Positions 33,556-41,208 of a stretch of DNA of 64,000 bases are shown in pieces. A model generated the notes under the pieces. The model was not told the origin of the DNA. It did not search any database and saw only the letters and a list, made by a program, of their open reading frames with translations. The stretch lies in NCBI RefSeq assembly GCF_000813845.1, contig NZ_JWTB01000016.1:26099-90098 (forward strand), read 5' to 3'. Made by a program: the position numbers and the translations under genes. The stretch is from Pseudarthrobacter phenanthrenivorans. GTDB taxonomy: Bacteria > Actinomycetota > Actinomycetes > Actinomycetales > Micrococcaceae. How positions within the stretch are numbered: the stretch's first letter is position 1; each line of letters opens with the position of its first letter.

Positions 33556-34148
33556 AGGGCGTCCAGCAATTGCGCGGCGATGGACCGTGCCTGCTGCAGC
33601 CGGGCATCGCCGCCTTCCAGTCCCGCCCGGGCCATAGCGCCCTCGAGCAGGAAGGCCAGGTGCGCCGCAGACGCGGTGGCCCCGTCTTCGCGGCCCGGCA
33701 GCAGCCCGGCCACGTGGGTGGCCAGGAGTTCCTGCACGTCCTCCTTGTGCCGGCGCACCGCCGCCCGGCCGGGGCCGCCCGCGGGCAATTCGGCGGCGGC
33801 GTTAAGCAGGCCGCAGCCACGGAACCCGTTGGGGTAGGCAGAGTTGGCGTGGTCCAGGTAGGCGTCGAAGACCGCCAGCACCCTGTCCCGCGGAGTACGG
33901 GCCGTTTCCAGGCGCTGGCCGTAAAGGGCCAGCCACTCCTGGTGCCTGGCGTCAAGGTATGCAGCCACCAGGTCCGCCTTTGAGCTGAAGTTGTTGTAGA
34001 GGCTCTTCTTGGCGACCCCCGCCTCGGCAGTGATCGCGTCGATGCCGGTGCCGGCAACGCCATACGCGTAAAAGAGACGCGCGGCGGCTTCCAGCAGCAG
34101 CTCGCGGGCGGGCCGGCGGCCTGGAACAGGAATGGTGGATGCCGCCAA
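33552..34148 (-). CDS. TetR-family repressor of the EamA transporter
   Basis: A 198-residue regulator. The HTH spans about 14-60 (ELLLEAAARLFYAYGVAGTGIDAITAEAGVAKKSLYNNFSSKADLVAAYL). The C-terminal domain carries HANSAYPNGFRGCGLLNAAAELP, a Cys-containing segment typical of YcdC-like repressors. It is coupled to the EamA gene, and a 10-bp perfect inverted repeat lies 20 bases upstream of its start. Confidence 0.9.
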   Translation of the reverse strand: MAASTIPVPGRRPARELLLEAAARLFYAYGVAGTGIDAITAEAGVAKKSLYNNFSSKADLVAAYLDARHQEWLALYGQRLETARTPRDRVLAVFDAYLDHANSAYPNGFRGCGLLNAAAELPAGGPGRAAVRRHKEDVQELLATHVAGLLPGREDGATASAAHLAFLLEGAMARAGLEGGDARLQQARSIAAQLLDAL

Positions 34149-34167
34149 GGACGCTCCTTCAGCGTAG

Positions 34168-34189
34168 GTAGGTAGACCAGTCTACCTAC
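34168..34189. promoter_or_regulatory. TetR operator GTAGGTAGAC-CA-GTCTACCTAC
   Basis: A 10-bp perfect inverted repeat with a two-base centre, positioned to block transcription of the TetR-EamA operon. The core TAGAC-N2-GTCTA is the common form for autoregulating TetR proteins. Confidence 0.7.
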
Positions 34190-34285
34190 TGCATGTAGGG
34201 CACGGGAATTTGTTGCCCGCGTCCGGCGTTGTCGATCTGTCCGGAACAATCCGGACACCAGCAGCTGGACAGGAGAACACACCAC

Positions 34286-34585
34286 ATGTCAGTTGACTAC
34301 GACGCTCCACGGGTGACTCCCGAGGAAGAGCCGAATGTCGCCCTGGAGGAGCTGAAGTCCGACAAGTCCGGCCGCCGGGAGGCTGCTCCCGACATGGACG
34401 AGACGGACCTCGCGGACAGCTTCGAGCTGCCCGGCGCAGACCTCTCCAACGAGGAACTCCTCATCCAGGTGGTCCCGGTACAGGCAGATGAATTCACCTG
34501 CATGTCCTGCTTCCTGGTCCACCACCGCAGCCAGTTGGCCCGGGAGAAGGACGGGAAGAAGTACTGCAAGGAATGTGAGGGGTAG
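34286..34585 (+). CDS. DUF4193 zinc-ribbon-like small protein
   Basis: A 99-residue acidic protein, starting MSVDYDAPR and following AGGAGAAC. The C-terminus has two CxxC pairs (CMSC near 72-75 and CKEC near 95-98) enclosing FLVHHRSQLAREKDGKKY, a likely zinc ribbon. This matches the actinobacterial DUF4193 family, whose function is not established. It is monocistronic. Confidence 0.88.
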   Translation: MSVDYDAPRVTPEEEPNVALEELKSDKSGRREAAPDMDETDLADSFELPGADLSNEELLIQVVPVQADEFTCMSCFLVHHRSQLAREKDGKKYCKECEG

Positions 34586-34713
34586 CAGGGACACGCGGAC
34601 CCGGCCAGGTTCGGATTCCAACCATTGAAATCCGCACTCGTGGCCGGAGCGGCGGCCAGCCATGATGTAGGTCACGCTCCGGCAAGGGCCGGCCGACTGG
34701 AAAGAAGGAAACC

Positions 34714-35784
34714 ATGTCCCTCAGCGTTGAGGAAATGAACAAGCAGCTCCCGGCGGCCAACGTGCTGCCCGGAGAGGCGGTGCCGTACTACATGGCGTCG
34801 GGCGAGGGCGCACGCTACGAGATCAACGGCCAACTGGTGACCGTCATCGCCCGCGCCGCCGATACCGGGGGCATCTTCAGCGCTGCCTACATCTCCGGCG
34901 GCATGGGCGCCGAGTCACCGTTCGCCAGTCACAGCATCGAACACAAGACGCTCTACGTCTTCGACGGCATCCTGCACGTCTGGCTGCCCGGCGAGAGCCG
35001 CATCCTCACTCCCGGCGATTCGGTGGTGATCCCGCCGAACACGCCGCACGCCTACCGGATGGCCAGCCACTACACCCGGTTCCTGAACTGGATGACGCCC
35101 GGCGGCGGCGAGAAGTACTACGAGCGGGTGGGAACGCCCATCGATTCCCACGTCCCGCCCGTCCGCCCCGGACACAAGGCAAGCCTGCAGGAGCAGGCCG
35201 AGGTGGGTGCCGAGTTCGGGATCACATTCCCGGACGTTGAACGCGTGGCACCCTCCTTCAAGCACGACGCCGGCCTGCCGCCGGCGCAGAGCCCCTACTT
35301 CCTCAGCGCCGGTGAAGGTGAGCGCCTGGTCAGCTACCAGACCATGTTCACCTATCTGTCCCGGCCCGCGAACACGGGCTCGAACTACTTCGCGGTGCAC
35401 ACCAAGGGCGCCAAGACACCCTACATTCCGCTGCACTTCCACTCCGGGCACACCGAGAACTTCCTGTGCACCGAGGGCCGCATGTGGCTGTACGCCAACG
35501 GCCGCGAGATGCTCCTGACCAAGGGCGACTTTGTGCACGCGCCCGCGGGGACCATCCACTCGTTCGCGCTCGATGCACACAACACCCAGATGGTGGGCTT
35601 CCTGACACCATCGGTGTTCAACGGCTTCTTCGAGTACTTCAACACGCCCACGGAGGACTACATGTACACCGAGGGCGGGGAGCCCTACATGGACATGGAA
35701 GGGTTCGGCCGCGCCCAGGCCGAAATGGACCTGACCGTGGTGGGGCCACCGCCGCAGCGCCGCGCAGCCCTCGACATCCCCTAG
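34714..35784 (+). CDS. Bicupin, quercetin 2,3-dioxygenase-like
   Basis: A 356-residue two-cupin protein. The N-terminal cupin contains HSIEHKTLYVFDGILHVWLPGE and GDSVVIPPNTPHAY. The C-terminal cupin has the complete metal motif PLHFHSGHTENFLCTEGRMWLY and GDFVHAPAGTIHSF. This organisation is that of bacterial quercetin dioxygenases (QdoI-like), which cleave the flavonol C ring using Fe, Mn or Co. The N-terminal site keeps fewer histidines, so only one site may be catalytic. AAGGAAACC precedes the ATG. The flavonol substrate is inferred from family only; an aromatic-type operon lies 1.5 kb downstream on the other strand. Confidence 0.85.
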   Translation: MSLSVEEMNKQLPAANVLPGEAVPYYMASGEGARYEINGQLVTVIARAADTGGIFSAAYISGGMGAESPFASHSIEHKTLYVFDGILHVWLPGESRILTPGDSVVIPPNTPHAYRMASHYTRFLNWMTPGGGEKYYERVGTPIDSHVPPVRPGHKASLQEQAEVGAEFGITFPDVERVAPSFKHDAGLPPAQSPYFLSAGEGERLVSYQTMFTYLSRPANTGSNYFAVHTKGAKTPYIPLHFHSGHTENFLCTEGRMWLYANGREMLLTKGDFVHAPAGTIHSFALDAHNTQMVGFLTPSVFNGFFEYFNTPTEDYMYTEGGEPYMDMEGFGRAQAEMDLTVVGPPPQRRAALDIP

Positions 35785-35789
35785 CCACG

Positions 35790-35831
35790 ACAGACATGGC
35801 CCGTCAACATCTGTTGACGGGCCATGTCTGT
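35790..35831 (+). terminator. 20-bp perfect hairpin after the bicupin gene, overlapping an operator
   Basis: 35790-35809 is exactly complementary to 35812-35831 with a two-base TC centre. As a hairpin it would terminate the bicupin transcript six bases after its stop. Its apex is also the palindrome GTCAACATCTGTTGAC (35803-35818), very like the site just downstream, so it may serve as operator as well. Confidence 0.65.
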
Positions 35832-35847
35832 GTCAACTAATGTTGAC
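35832..35847. promoter_or_regulatory. Palindrome GTCAACTAATGTTGAC before the small HTH gene
   Basis: A 16-base inverted repeat (GTCAAC-N4-GTTGAC) ending 18 bases before the HTH start codon. A second copy with three changes lies exactly 29 bases upstream (35803-35818). Likely autoregulatory site of the HTH protein. Confidence 0.6.
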
Positions 35848-35865
35848 GGCATGGAGGTGGAGCGG

Positions 35866-36066
35866 ATGAAGACGCTGGTTGGATCAATGGACGGGCAAGG
35901 ACCCGCGGAGGCCCTGTACGCGGTGGCCGAACTGCAAAAAGAGGTGGGCCGGGCCGAGGCATCCCTGGTCCGGCGCGCACGCCAGGCCGGCCTGTCATGG
36001 GAAGCGATCGCCCTGTGCCTGGGTGTGAGCAAGCAGGCCGTGCACCGCAAATACGGGAAACAGTAG
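35866..36066 (+). CDS. Small HTH DNA-binding protein, probable autoregulator
   Basis: A 66-residue protein almost entirely made of an HTH: AELQKEVGRAEASLVRRARQAGLSWEAIALCLGVSKQAVHRKYGKQ. GGAGG eight bases upstream favours the ATG at 35866; an ATG five codons earlier is possible. The HTH resembles that in the HTH-PASTA protein at 62.2 kb (SWAEVAARLGIARQSAWERW). Both are preceded by 16-base GTCA-N8-TGAC palindromes. No enzymatic domain is present. Role inferred: transcriptional regulator of itself and perhaps of the bicupin. Confidence 0.75.
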   Translation: MKTLVGSMDGQGPAEALYAVAELQKEVGRAEASLVRRARQAGLSWEAIALCLGVSKQAVHRKYGKQ

Positions 36067-36091
36067 CCTCCGCGGGCGGGCCGGAGAAGCG

Positions 36092-37333
36092 TCAGGACCC
36101 GGCGAGTGCCTGGCGGACCAGTTCGCGGCCGTAGTCGTTGCCGTTAGGGGTGCGGACCACGGTGTGCATGTGGAACGGGGCCGGCTGGTCATTGCTGAGG
36201 AACACGCCCGTATGGTGGTCCAGTTCCAGCACCACCACCGGACTCTGCAGGCGGAAGTAGAACGCTTCCTCCCCCGCCCAGCCGCCGATCCAGCTGAAGT
36301 GGGATTCGGAGTAGTGTTCCTGGATTTCCCGGCGCCGGGCTGCGCGCGGCCCCTCGGGGAGGTAGGCGATGAAGTCGTCCACCACGGCGTCGAGCAGTGT
36401 CCGCGCGTCAGCAGGCATGTCAGCCACCGGGATGCCCTCGTAAGGGATCACCCGGTTGTCCTGGAAGCAGCCGCCCAGGTGCCGTTCGTCGCCGGGGTGG
36501 AGGCGGCCCTCCGGCATCGCCGGGTCAACCATCGATTCGTACACAACGGCCCGCGAGCGCAGCTCTGCGGGCAGCGCACCCATGAGGTCCCGGGCCAGGG
36601 CGATGCGCTCCTTGAAGACTTGGACGCCGCGGTGCGGGCCGGCGTCGATCATGTCCGGCTCGGCGCCCATGAACACCGGTGAGATCACCAGCTGCGTCCC
36701 GGCCACCAGGCAGTTCAGCGCCGCGTGGTGGCCGAACAGCTGCCATCCCCACGGTTCGGTTTCGGACGGCTCGCCGTACAGGGCGAAGTTGTAGCTGAAC
36801 TCGTTCATCAGCAGCGGCAGCTCCACCAGGTCGCCCAGGAAGCCGTTGATGCGCATCAGGTTCCGCACCAGCCCATACCCCTGCGGGCTCAGGCTTGCCT
36901 CCACCACGCCGAGCACGGCGTCGCGGACCGGAGGATCCAGCTCGTCCAGGCGCAGCCCGGTGTCGTGCTGCATGAACTCCGGGTTGGCCCAGCTTTGCCA
37001 TTCGGGCGCGTCCACGGCGTAGGTGAGCTTCCGGGCCTGGCCAGCGGTCACGGCACCCAGGAGCTTGCGGGCGGCCGCCGCCATCTCTGCCGTCGGGGCC
37101 TCTTCCCCCGGGCGTGACGGGGCGAGCGGGTACAGGCCTTCGCGGCGCACGCCGTCACTGGTGATCCCGGTGAACGGCTGCGGGTACAGTTTCTGCCAGC
37201 CTTCGATCATGGGCCCTGCGAACGAATCGGTCTTTGCTGCCTCGGCGTATTGGCGGGCGTTCAGGCCCCGGATGTCCGCCACCCGCGGGTGGCCGGGGGG
37301 AAACAGGTAATCACGGAATGACGGCGTCGACAC
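36092..37333 (-). CDS. DUF3500 family protein at the end of an aromatic-type catabolic operon
   Basis: A 413-residue protein matching DUF3500: GYGLVRNLMRINGFLGDLVELPLLMNEFSYNFALYGEPS, WGWQLFGHHAALNCLV, HPGDERHLGGCFQDN and the C-terminal QPAPFHMHTVVRTPNGNDYG. Biochemical function is unknown. The likely start is GTG at 37333, so it overlaps the FAD monooxygenase by 23 bases. Co-transcription with a monooxygenase, an FAH-family enzyme and a hydrolase suggests a role in degrading an organic compound. Clustered histidines leave a metal site possible. Confidence 0.8.
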   Translation of the reverse strand: MSTPSFRDYLFPPGHPRVADIRGLNARQYAEAAKTDSFAGPMIEGWQKLYPQPFTGITSDGVRREGLYPLAPSRPGEEAPTAEMAAAARKLLGAVTAGQARKLTYAVDAPEWQSWANPEFMQHDTGLRLDELDPPVRDAVLGVVEASLSPQGYGLVRNLMRINGFLGDLVELPLLMNEFSYNFALYGEPSETEPWGWQLFGHHAALNCLVAGTQLVISPVFMGAEPDMIDAGPHRGVQVFKERIALARDLMGALPAELRSRAVVYESMVDPAMPEGRLHPGDERHLGGCFQDNRVIPYEGIPVADMPADARTLLDAVVDDFIAYLPEGPRAARRREIQEHYSESHFSWIGGWAGEEAFYFRLQSPVVVLELDHHTGVFLSNDQPAPFHMHTVVRTPNGNDYGRELVRQALAGS

Positions 37334-39050
37334 GGGCGCTCCTGGTGGTTTCGAGGGATATGGGCGACCAGCCGGCCGCCACGGACAAGGCTGCGCCCGC
37401 GGCCGGGGCGGAATTTCCCCGCCAGGCGACGTGCTGGTCGGGGCGGACCAGCAGGGTGCCCGCGCCCCACATGTGGGAAAGGTGCGTTCCGTCGTCGGCG
37501 GGTCCGACGACGGCGACCGTCACCGGAATGCCCGTCCGCGCGGCGGCCGCCAGCACCGGCTCGAAAAGAGTCGCGGCGGGCACCCCGCCCAGCGCGCCGG
37601 CGTCGGCGAGCAGGGTGAAGCCGGTTCCAAGGTGGCTGTACAGCGACGTGCCGTCCGCCAGCCAGGCATGCGGGAGCAGGGCGCCCGGGTTCGCCGAAGG
37701 AACATAGCGGATGGGGTCCTCGGCCGGAACCGGCAGGGCGTCAGGCACCACCAATGATGAGTCCGCGTACGAATACCCCAGCACCAGGCCCAAGGAGTCG
37801 AACTCGCTCTGCTTGACGGCCAGCGCCGCGTGGGCTGCGGCCCGCGCGGCGTCGCCACGCGGGCCGGCGGTGGTGAGCCCGGGGTCGGCGAAGTGGTACG
37901 CCAGGGCCTTGCCGTTGTCGGCGGCGTCGCGGATGGTGCGGGCGGCCACCGGCCGGCGTTCCTCCCCGTAGCTGGCCAGGAGTGCCGGGCCCGCCCAGCC
38001 GTTGATGGCGGCGGCGAGTTTCCAGGCAAGGTTGGCAGCGTCACCAATGCAGGTGTTGAAGCCGTGGCCGCCCCACGGCGGATTCAGGTGTGCGGCGTCC
38101 CCCACCAGGAAGATGCGCCCGCGGCTGTACTCGGGAGCCAGGAGCATGCGGGCGGTCCAGGGGTCAGTGGCCAGGACCTCGATGTCCACCTCGGCGCCCA
38201 CCAGGGCACGGACCATGGCAGCGGCGTCCGGGTCGGTGACGGTGACAGAAGGGTCCACGCCCTGGACGATCGCCCACCAGGTTCCGGCCAGGTCCATCGG
38301 CCCCACCATCCCCGAGGTCTCCGCCCCCACCACCCAGTACTGGACGGCGGGGTCCAGTCCGATCGCCGGCCCGAGGGAGTCCGAGCGGAACAGGATGCTG
38401 ATGTTGGACAGGGCCGCGGAGCCGCCCTCCAGCCGCAGCCCCAGGCTGCGACGCACGGCGGAGGATCCGCCGTCGGCACCAATGACGTACTCCGCGGTGA
38501 TGGTGCGTTCGGTGCCCCCGGGACTGGCTGCCACGACGGCGTAGGGTGCGCCTTCCACACCATCCACCCCGTCGACCCGCGTGACGGACCAACCCGTCAC
38601 GAACGTGACCAGCGGGTTGTCCGCGGCGACGGAGCGCAGCACCTCCTCCAGGACGGGCTGGGGCACCTGCTGGCCGCATTCGGGCTGCGGGCCGTAGCGG
38701 CCGGGAACCAGCTGGAAGGCATTGCGGAACCGGCGCAGTTCATGCGCGGCAGGCCCGGTGAGGCCGGTGCAGAAGATGACGTCCTGCGCGTAGTCCACGG
38801 GCAGCGGCGATGCGTCCCGGAGCAGTTCCGCGAGGCCCAGGCGGCGCAGGTGCGCCATGGTTCGGGCGTTGGTGGTCTTGGCCCTCGGCCGCGTATGGTC
38901 CACGGCGGTGCGGGGTTCGATGACGGTGCTGCGGATGCCCCGCGAGGCCAGGTCCAGGGCCAGGAACAGTCCACTGGGGCCGCCGCCGGCGATCAGGACC
39001 TGCGCCTCCTCCGGGAGGCCTGCTGCCGGGAAGTCCGGGACGGTGGCCAT
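37311..39050 (-). CDS. FAD-dependent aromatic-type monooxygenase (PheA/TfdB family)
   Basis: A 579-residue class A flavoprotein hydroxylase. The Rossmann motif VLIAGGGPSGLFLALDLASRG lies near 18-38, VIGADGGSSAVRRSLGL near 190-206 and the GD motif GRIFLVGDAAHLNPPWGGHGFNTCIGDAANLAWKL near 300-335. A thioredoxin-like C-terminal domain follows, as in phenol hydroxylase-type enzymes. It hydroxylates an aromatic or related ring with NAD(P)H and oxygen. Its ATG overlaps the FAH-family stop as TGATG. Confidence 0.92.
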   Translation of the reverse strand: MATVPDFPAAGLPEEAQVLIAGGGPSGLFLALDLASRGIRSTVIEPRTAVDHTRPRAKTTNARTMAHLRRLGLAELLRDASPLPVDYAQDVIFCTGLTGPAAHELRRFRNAFQLVPGRYGPQPECGQQVPQPVLEEVLRSVAADNPLVTFVTGWSVTRVDGVDGVEGAPYAVVAASPGGTERTITAEYVIGADGGSSAVRRSLGLRLEGGSAALSNISILFRSDSLGPAIGLDPAVQYWVVGAETSGMVGPMDLAGTWWAIVQGVDPSVTVTDPDAAAMVRALVGAEVDIEVLATDPWTARMLLAPEYSRGRIFLVGDAAHLNPPWGGHGFNTCIGDAANLAWKLAAAINGWAGPALLASYGEERRPVAARTIRDAADNGKALAYHFADPGLTTAGPRGDAARAAAHAALAVKQSEFDSLGLVLGYSYADSSLVVPDALPVPAEDPIRYVPSANPGALLPHAWLADGTSLYSHLGTGFTLLADAGALGGVPAATLFEPVLAAAARTGIPVTVAVVGPADDGTHLSHMWGAGTLLVRPDQHVAWRGNSAPAAGAALSVAAGWSPISLETTRSARVDAVIP

Positions 39051-39928
39051 CAGGCACGGCTCCGGAGCGAACCATCGCCGACGGGTGTGGTGAGGGTGCC
39101 CAGCTTCTCGATCTCCACGTCCACCGTGTCGCCGGGCTGCAGCAGCCACTGCGGGGTGCGGGCGTAGCCCACGCCTTCCGGGGTGCCGGTGGCGATGACG
39201 TCCCCGGGGTGCAGGGTGAAGGTTTCGCTGATCAGGGCGACGATGGCCGGGACGGAGAAGATCATGTCCCGGGTGTTGCCGTTCTGCGCCTCGACGCCGT
39301 TCACCAGGGTGCGGACCTGCAGGCCGTCCCGGAGGTCGCCCACCTCGTCGCGGCTGACCAGGGGGCCCAGCGGTCCGCTGAAATCACCGTTCTTGCCCAG
39401 GGTCCACTGCGACGTGAGCTTCTGGGCCCGCCGGGAAGTGATGTCGTTGAAGGTGGAGTAGCCAAAGACGGCCTCCGCCGCGGCCGCCTCATCCACGGAT
39501 TCGGCGCGGCGGCCGATGTAGGCGGCTACCTCGCCTTCCCAGTCCAGCCCCGCTTCGCCGGCAGGGACGGGCACCGGCACGTTGCCCACCGACAGGGAGG
39601 CGGTCCAGCGGCCAAACAGAGTGGGGTACGGCGGCAGTTCCTGGTCCTTGTAGCTGCCCTCGGCGGCGTGCGCCCTGTAATTCAGTCCCACACAGATGAC
39701 CCGCGCGGAAGCGGGGACCAGCGGCACCTCAGTGACGCTGCCGCGCTCCAGCCAGGTGCCGGCGTCGGACGTTCCGCTGGTGGTGCCGGCGGCGAGTGAG
39801 GCTGCCTTGTCCTGCCAGCCCTCGGCGTCCGTCCAGAAGTCCGTGACGGAAGCGAGCGGGAGAACGCGGGAACCGGCAAGGGCTGCCGCCCAGGGTTCGC
39901 CGTGGTGGTTGATGCCAATGAACTGCAT
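39050..39928 (-). CDS. Fumarylacetoacetate hydrolase-family protein
   Basis: A 292-residue FAH-fold enzyme. Motifs: VICVGLNYRAHAAE, WEGEVAAYIGR with a metal-ligand Glu, FNDITSRRAQ, SQWTLGKNGDFSGPLGP and IATGTPEGVGYARTP. The family includes acylpyruvate hydrolases, 2-oxo-hept-3-ene-dioate decarboxylases and isomerases, all acting on ring-cleavage products. The start ATG at 39928 follows GGCCCTCC. It is coupled to the monooxygenase downstream. Exact reaction unknown. Confidence 0.9.
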   Translation of the reverse strand: MQFIGINHHGEPWAAALAGSRVLPLASVTDFWTDAEGWQDKAASLAAGTTSGTSDAGTWLERGSVTEVPLVPASARVICVGLNYRAHAAEGSYKDQELPPYPTLFGRWTASLSVGNVPVPVPAGEAGLDWEGEVAAYIGRRAESVDEAAAAEAVFGYSTFNDITSRRAQKLTSQWTLGKNGDFSGPLGPLVSRDEVGDLRDGLQVRTLVNGVEAQNGNTRDMIFSVPAIVALISETFTLHPGDVIATGTPEGVGYARTPQWLLQPGDTVDVEIEKLGTLTTPVGDGSLRSRA

Positions 39929-39983
39929 GGAGGGCCTTTCAGGTCTGGTCCGGACGCGTGGCGTCCCGGCGGAATGCGTCAGA

Positions 39984-40979
39984 TCAATGCTGGTTCGCCT
40001 GGCGGCGGAAGAAATCGATGGTTGCCGCGGTGGCCTGCACGGCGGCGTCGCTGCCGCCGTGCGGCGTGGACCACATATGGTCGGCGTCCTGCAGGAGGAG
40101 GAGTTCGACGTCGATGCCCGCGCCTTCCAGCGCCTCGGCAAGGCTGGCGGACTGGGCCACGGGGACGAAGCGGTCCGCTGTGCCGTGGATGAGGAGGAAG
40201 GGCGGCGCGTCCGGATGCACGTAGGTGAGGGGGCTCGCTGCCGCGGCTTTCGCGGGGGCCTCCGCCGGCTGCGCCCCGAGCAGGAGGGCCTCGCGGGAGC
40301 CGGGGTCATTGGCGGTGGCGACGGCGTCCGGCCGGGCCTGCGCCCCCATCCGGACCAGGTCCGTCGGCGGGTACCAGGCCGCCACCGCGGCAACGGCGTC
40401 GCCGGCGGCGCGGTAGGCGGGGCCGTCAGCCATGGCCTCGTCCGCGCCCTGGCTTGTGCCGGCGTCGTGGCTTGTGCCGGCGTCGTGACTTGTCCCGGCG
40501 CCGTGCTCCGAAAAGGCCGTGGACCCAGCGGTCAGGCCAAGGAGGCAGGCGAGGTGACCGCCGGCGGAGTCGCCCCAGGCGTAGATGCGGTCCGGATCGA
40601 TCCCATGGTCTGCCGCGTGCGCCCGCAGCCAGCGGACGGCCTCCTTGGCATCCACCAGTTGGGCCGGGAAGGTGGCGGCGGTGGTCAGCCGGTAGTCCGC
40701 GGAGGCAACCGCGAAGCCGGCGGCCACCAACTGCGCGATGGGGTTGAAACCGAAGCCATCCACCACCGGCCCCATCGAGGACCGTTCCCCGGTCCGCCAC
40801 CCGCCGCCGTGGAGGTGGAGGACGGCGGGCAGGCCGCGGCCTTGGGGACCTTCTCCAGCGGCAGACCCGGGCCGGGTTTCCTCCGGGAGGTAGAGGTCCA
40901 GCAGCAGCGGGTCTGCGTTCCGGGGCCGCGCGAACTCGATGCCCCGGAGGATCCGCTGTGCCGTCGTCGTTGACTCCAT
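39984..40979 (-). CDS. Alpha/beta hydrolase (BD-FAE/HSL-like esterase)
   Basis: A 331-residue esterase-type hydrolase. The oxyanion motif LHLHGGGW lies near 70, the nucleophile elbow YAWGDSAGGHLACLLGL near 150, FLLIHGTADRFVP near 270 carries the acid, and the catalytic His is in DADHMWSTPHGG. Residues about 170-190 hold three HDAGTS-type repeats encoded by an 18-base tandem repeat. The start ATG at 40979 (MESTTTAQR) is tentative, since no strong ribosome site is visible; an ATG 21 codons upstream is possible. First gene of the operon with the FAH-family, monooxygenase and DUF3500 genes. Confidence 0.88.
   Translation of the reverse strand: MESTTTAQRILRGIEFARPRNADPLLLDLYLPEETRPGSAAGEGPQGRGLPAVLHLHGGGWRTGERSSMGPVVDGFGFNPIAQLVAAGFAVASADYRLTTAATFPAQLVDAKEAVRWLRAHAADHGIDPDRIYAWGDSAGGHLACLLGLTAGSTAFSEHGAGTSHDAGTSHDAGTSQGADEAMADGPAYRAAGDAVAAVAAWYPPTDLVRMGAQARPDAVATANDPGSREALLLGAQPAEAPAKAAAASPLTYVHPDAPPFLLIHGTADRFVPVAQSASLAEALEGAGIDVELLLLQDADHMWSTPHGGSDAAVQATAATIDFFRRQANQH
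40451..40504 (-). repeat. 18-base tandem repeat inside the hydrolase gene
   Basis: Three units at 40451, 40469 and 40487. The first two are identical and the third differs at four positions. They encode repeated HDAGTS in a loop and stay in frame. Confidence 0.8.
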
Positions 40980-41080
40980 GTGTACCGCGCCGTTCTGTCC
41001 TGCGTTGCCGGATGCGGGCCGGTGCGGCCCGCGCTCATGCACTCAACTTTGGTCCATCCGCGGGACCGGTGGCGCCGCAG

Positions 41081-41097
41081 GTTTCACTGAATGAAAC
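41081..41097. promoter_or_regulatory. Inverted repeat GTTTCA-N5-TGAAAC upstream of the hydrolase operon
   Basis: A 6-bp perfect inverted repeat with spacer CTGAA, about 100 bases upstream of the hydrolase start. The form fits an IclR- or TetR-type site, but no such gene is adjacent; the MerR gene on the other side has its own site. Confidence 0.45.
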
Positions 41098-41170
41098 TAC
41101 TTCGGAACGGGCGCACACTCCGCCTGAAACCAGGCTGAGCTGCGCGGGCGGCATTGCTGCATTGGCGGGC

Positions 41171-41201
41171 TTGAACCTGACGCGGCGTCAGGACCTACCG
41201 T
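41171..41201 (+). promoter_or_regulatory. MerR-type promoter with 19-base spacer and palindrome
   Basis: TTGAAC (41171-41176) and TACCGT (41196-41201) are separated by 19 bases, the elongated spacer typical of MerR-activated promoters. Between and overlapping them is CCTGACG-CGG-CGTCAGG (41176-41192), a 7-bp perfect palindrome. The MerR start codon is only eight bases beyond the -10, so the transcript is nearly leaderless. Confidence 0.7.
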
Positions 41202-41208
41202 TGGCGGT

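Noticed and set aside
37830..39167. A 445-codon plus-strand frame opposite the FAD monooxygenase
   Set aside because: It is a shadow of a gene with clear Rossmann and GD motifs; the plus-strand translation is low-complexity Gly/His/Arg without domains.
39050..40393. FAH-family protein extended upstream to 40393
   Set aside because: The extension is Pro/Arg/Ser-rich, overlaps the hydrolase gene antiframe and lacks a ribosome site; the ATG at 39928 gives the normal family length.
40451..40504. CRISPR-like short repeat
   Set aside because: The 18-base units are contiguous without spacers and lie in frame inside an esterase gene.
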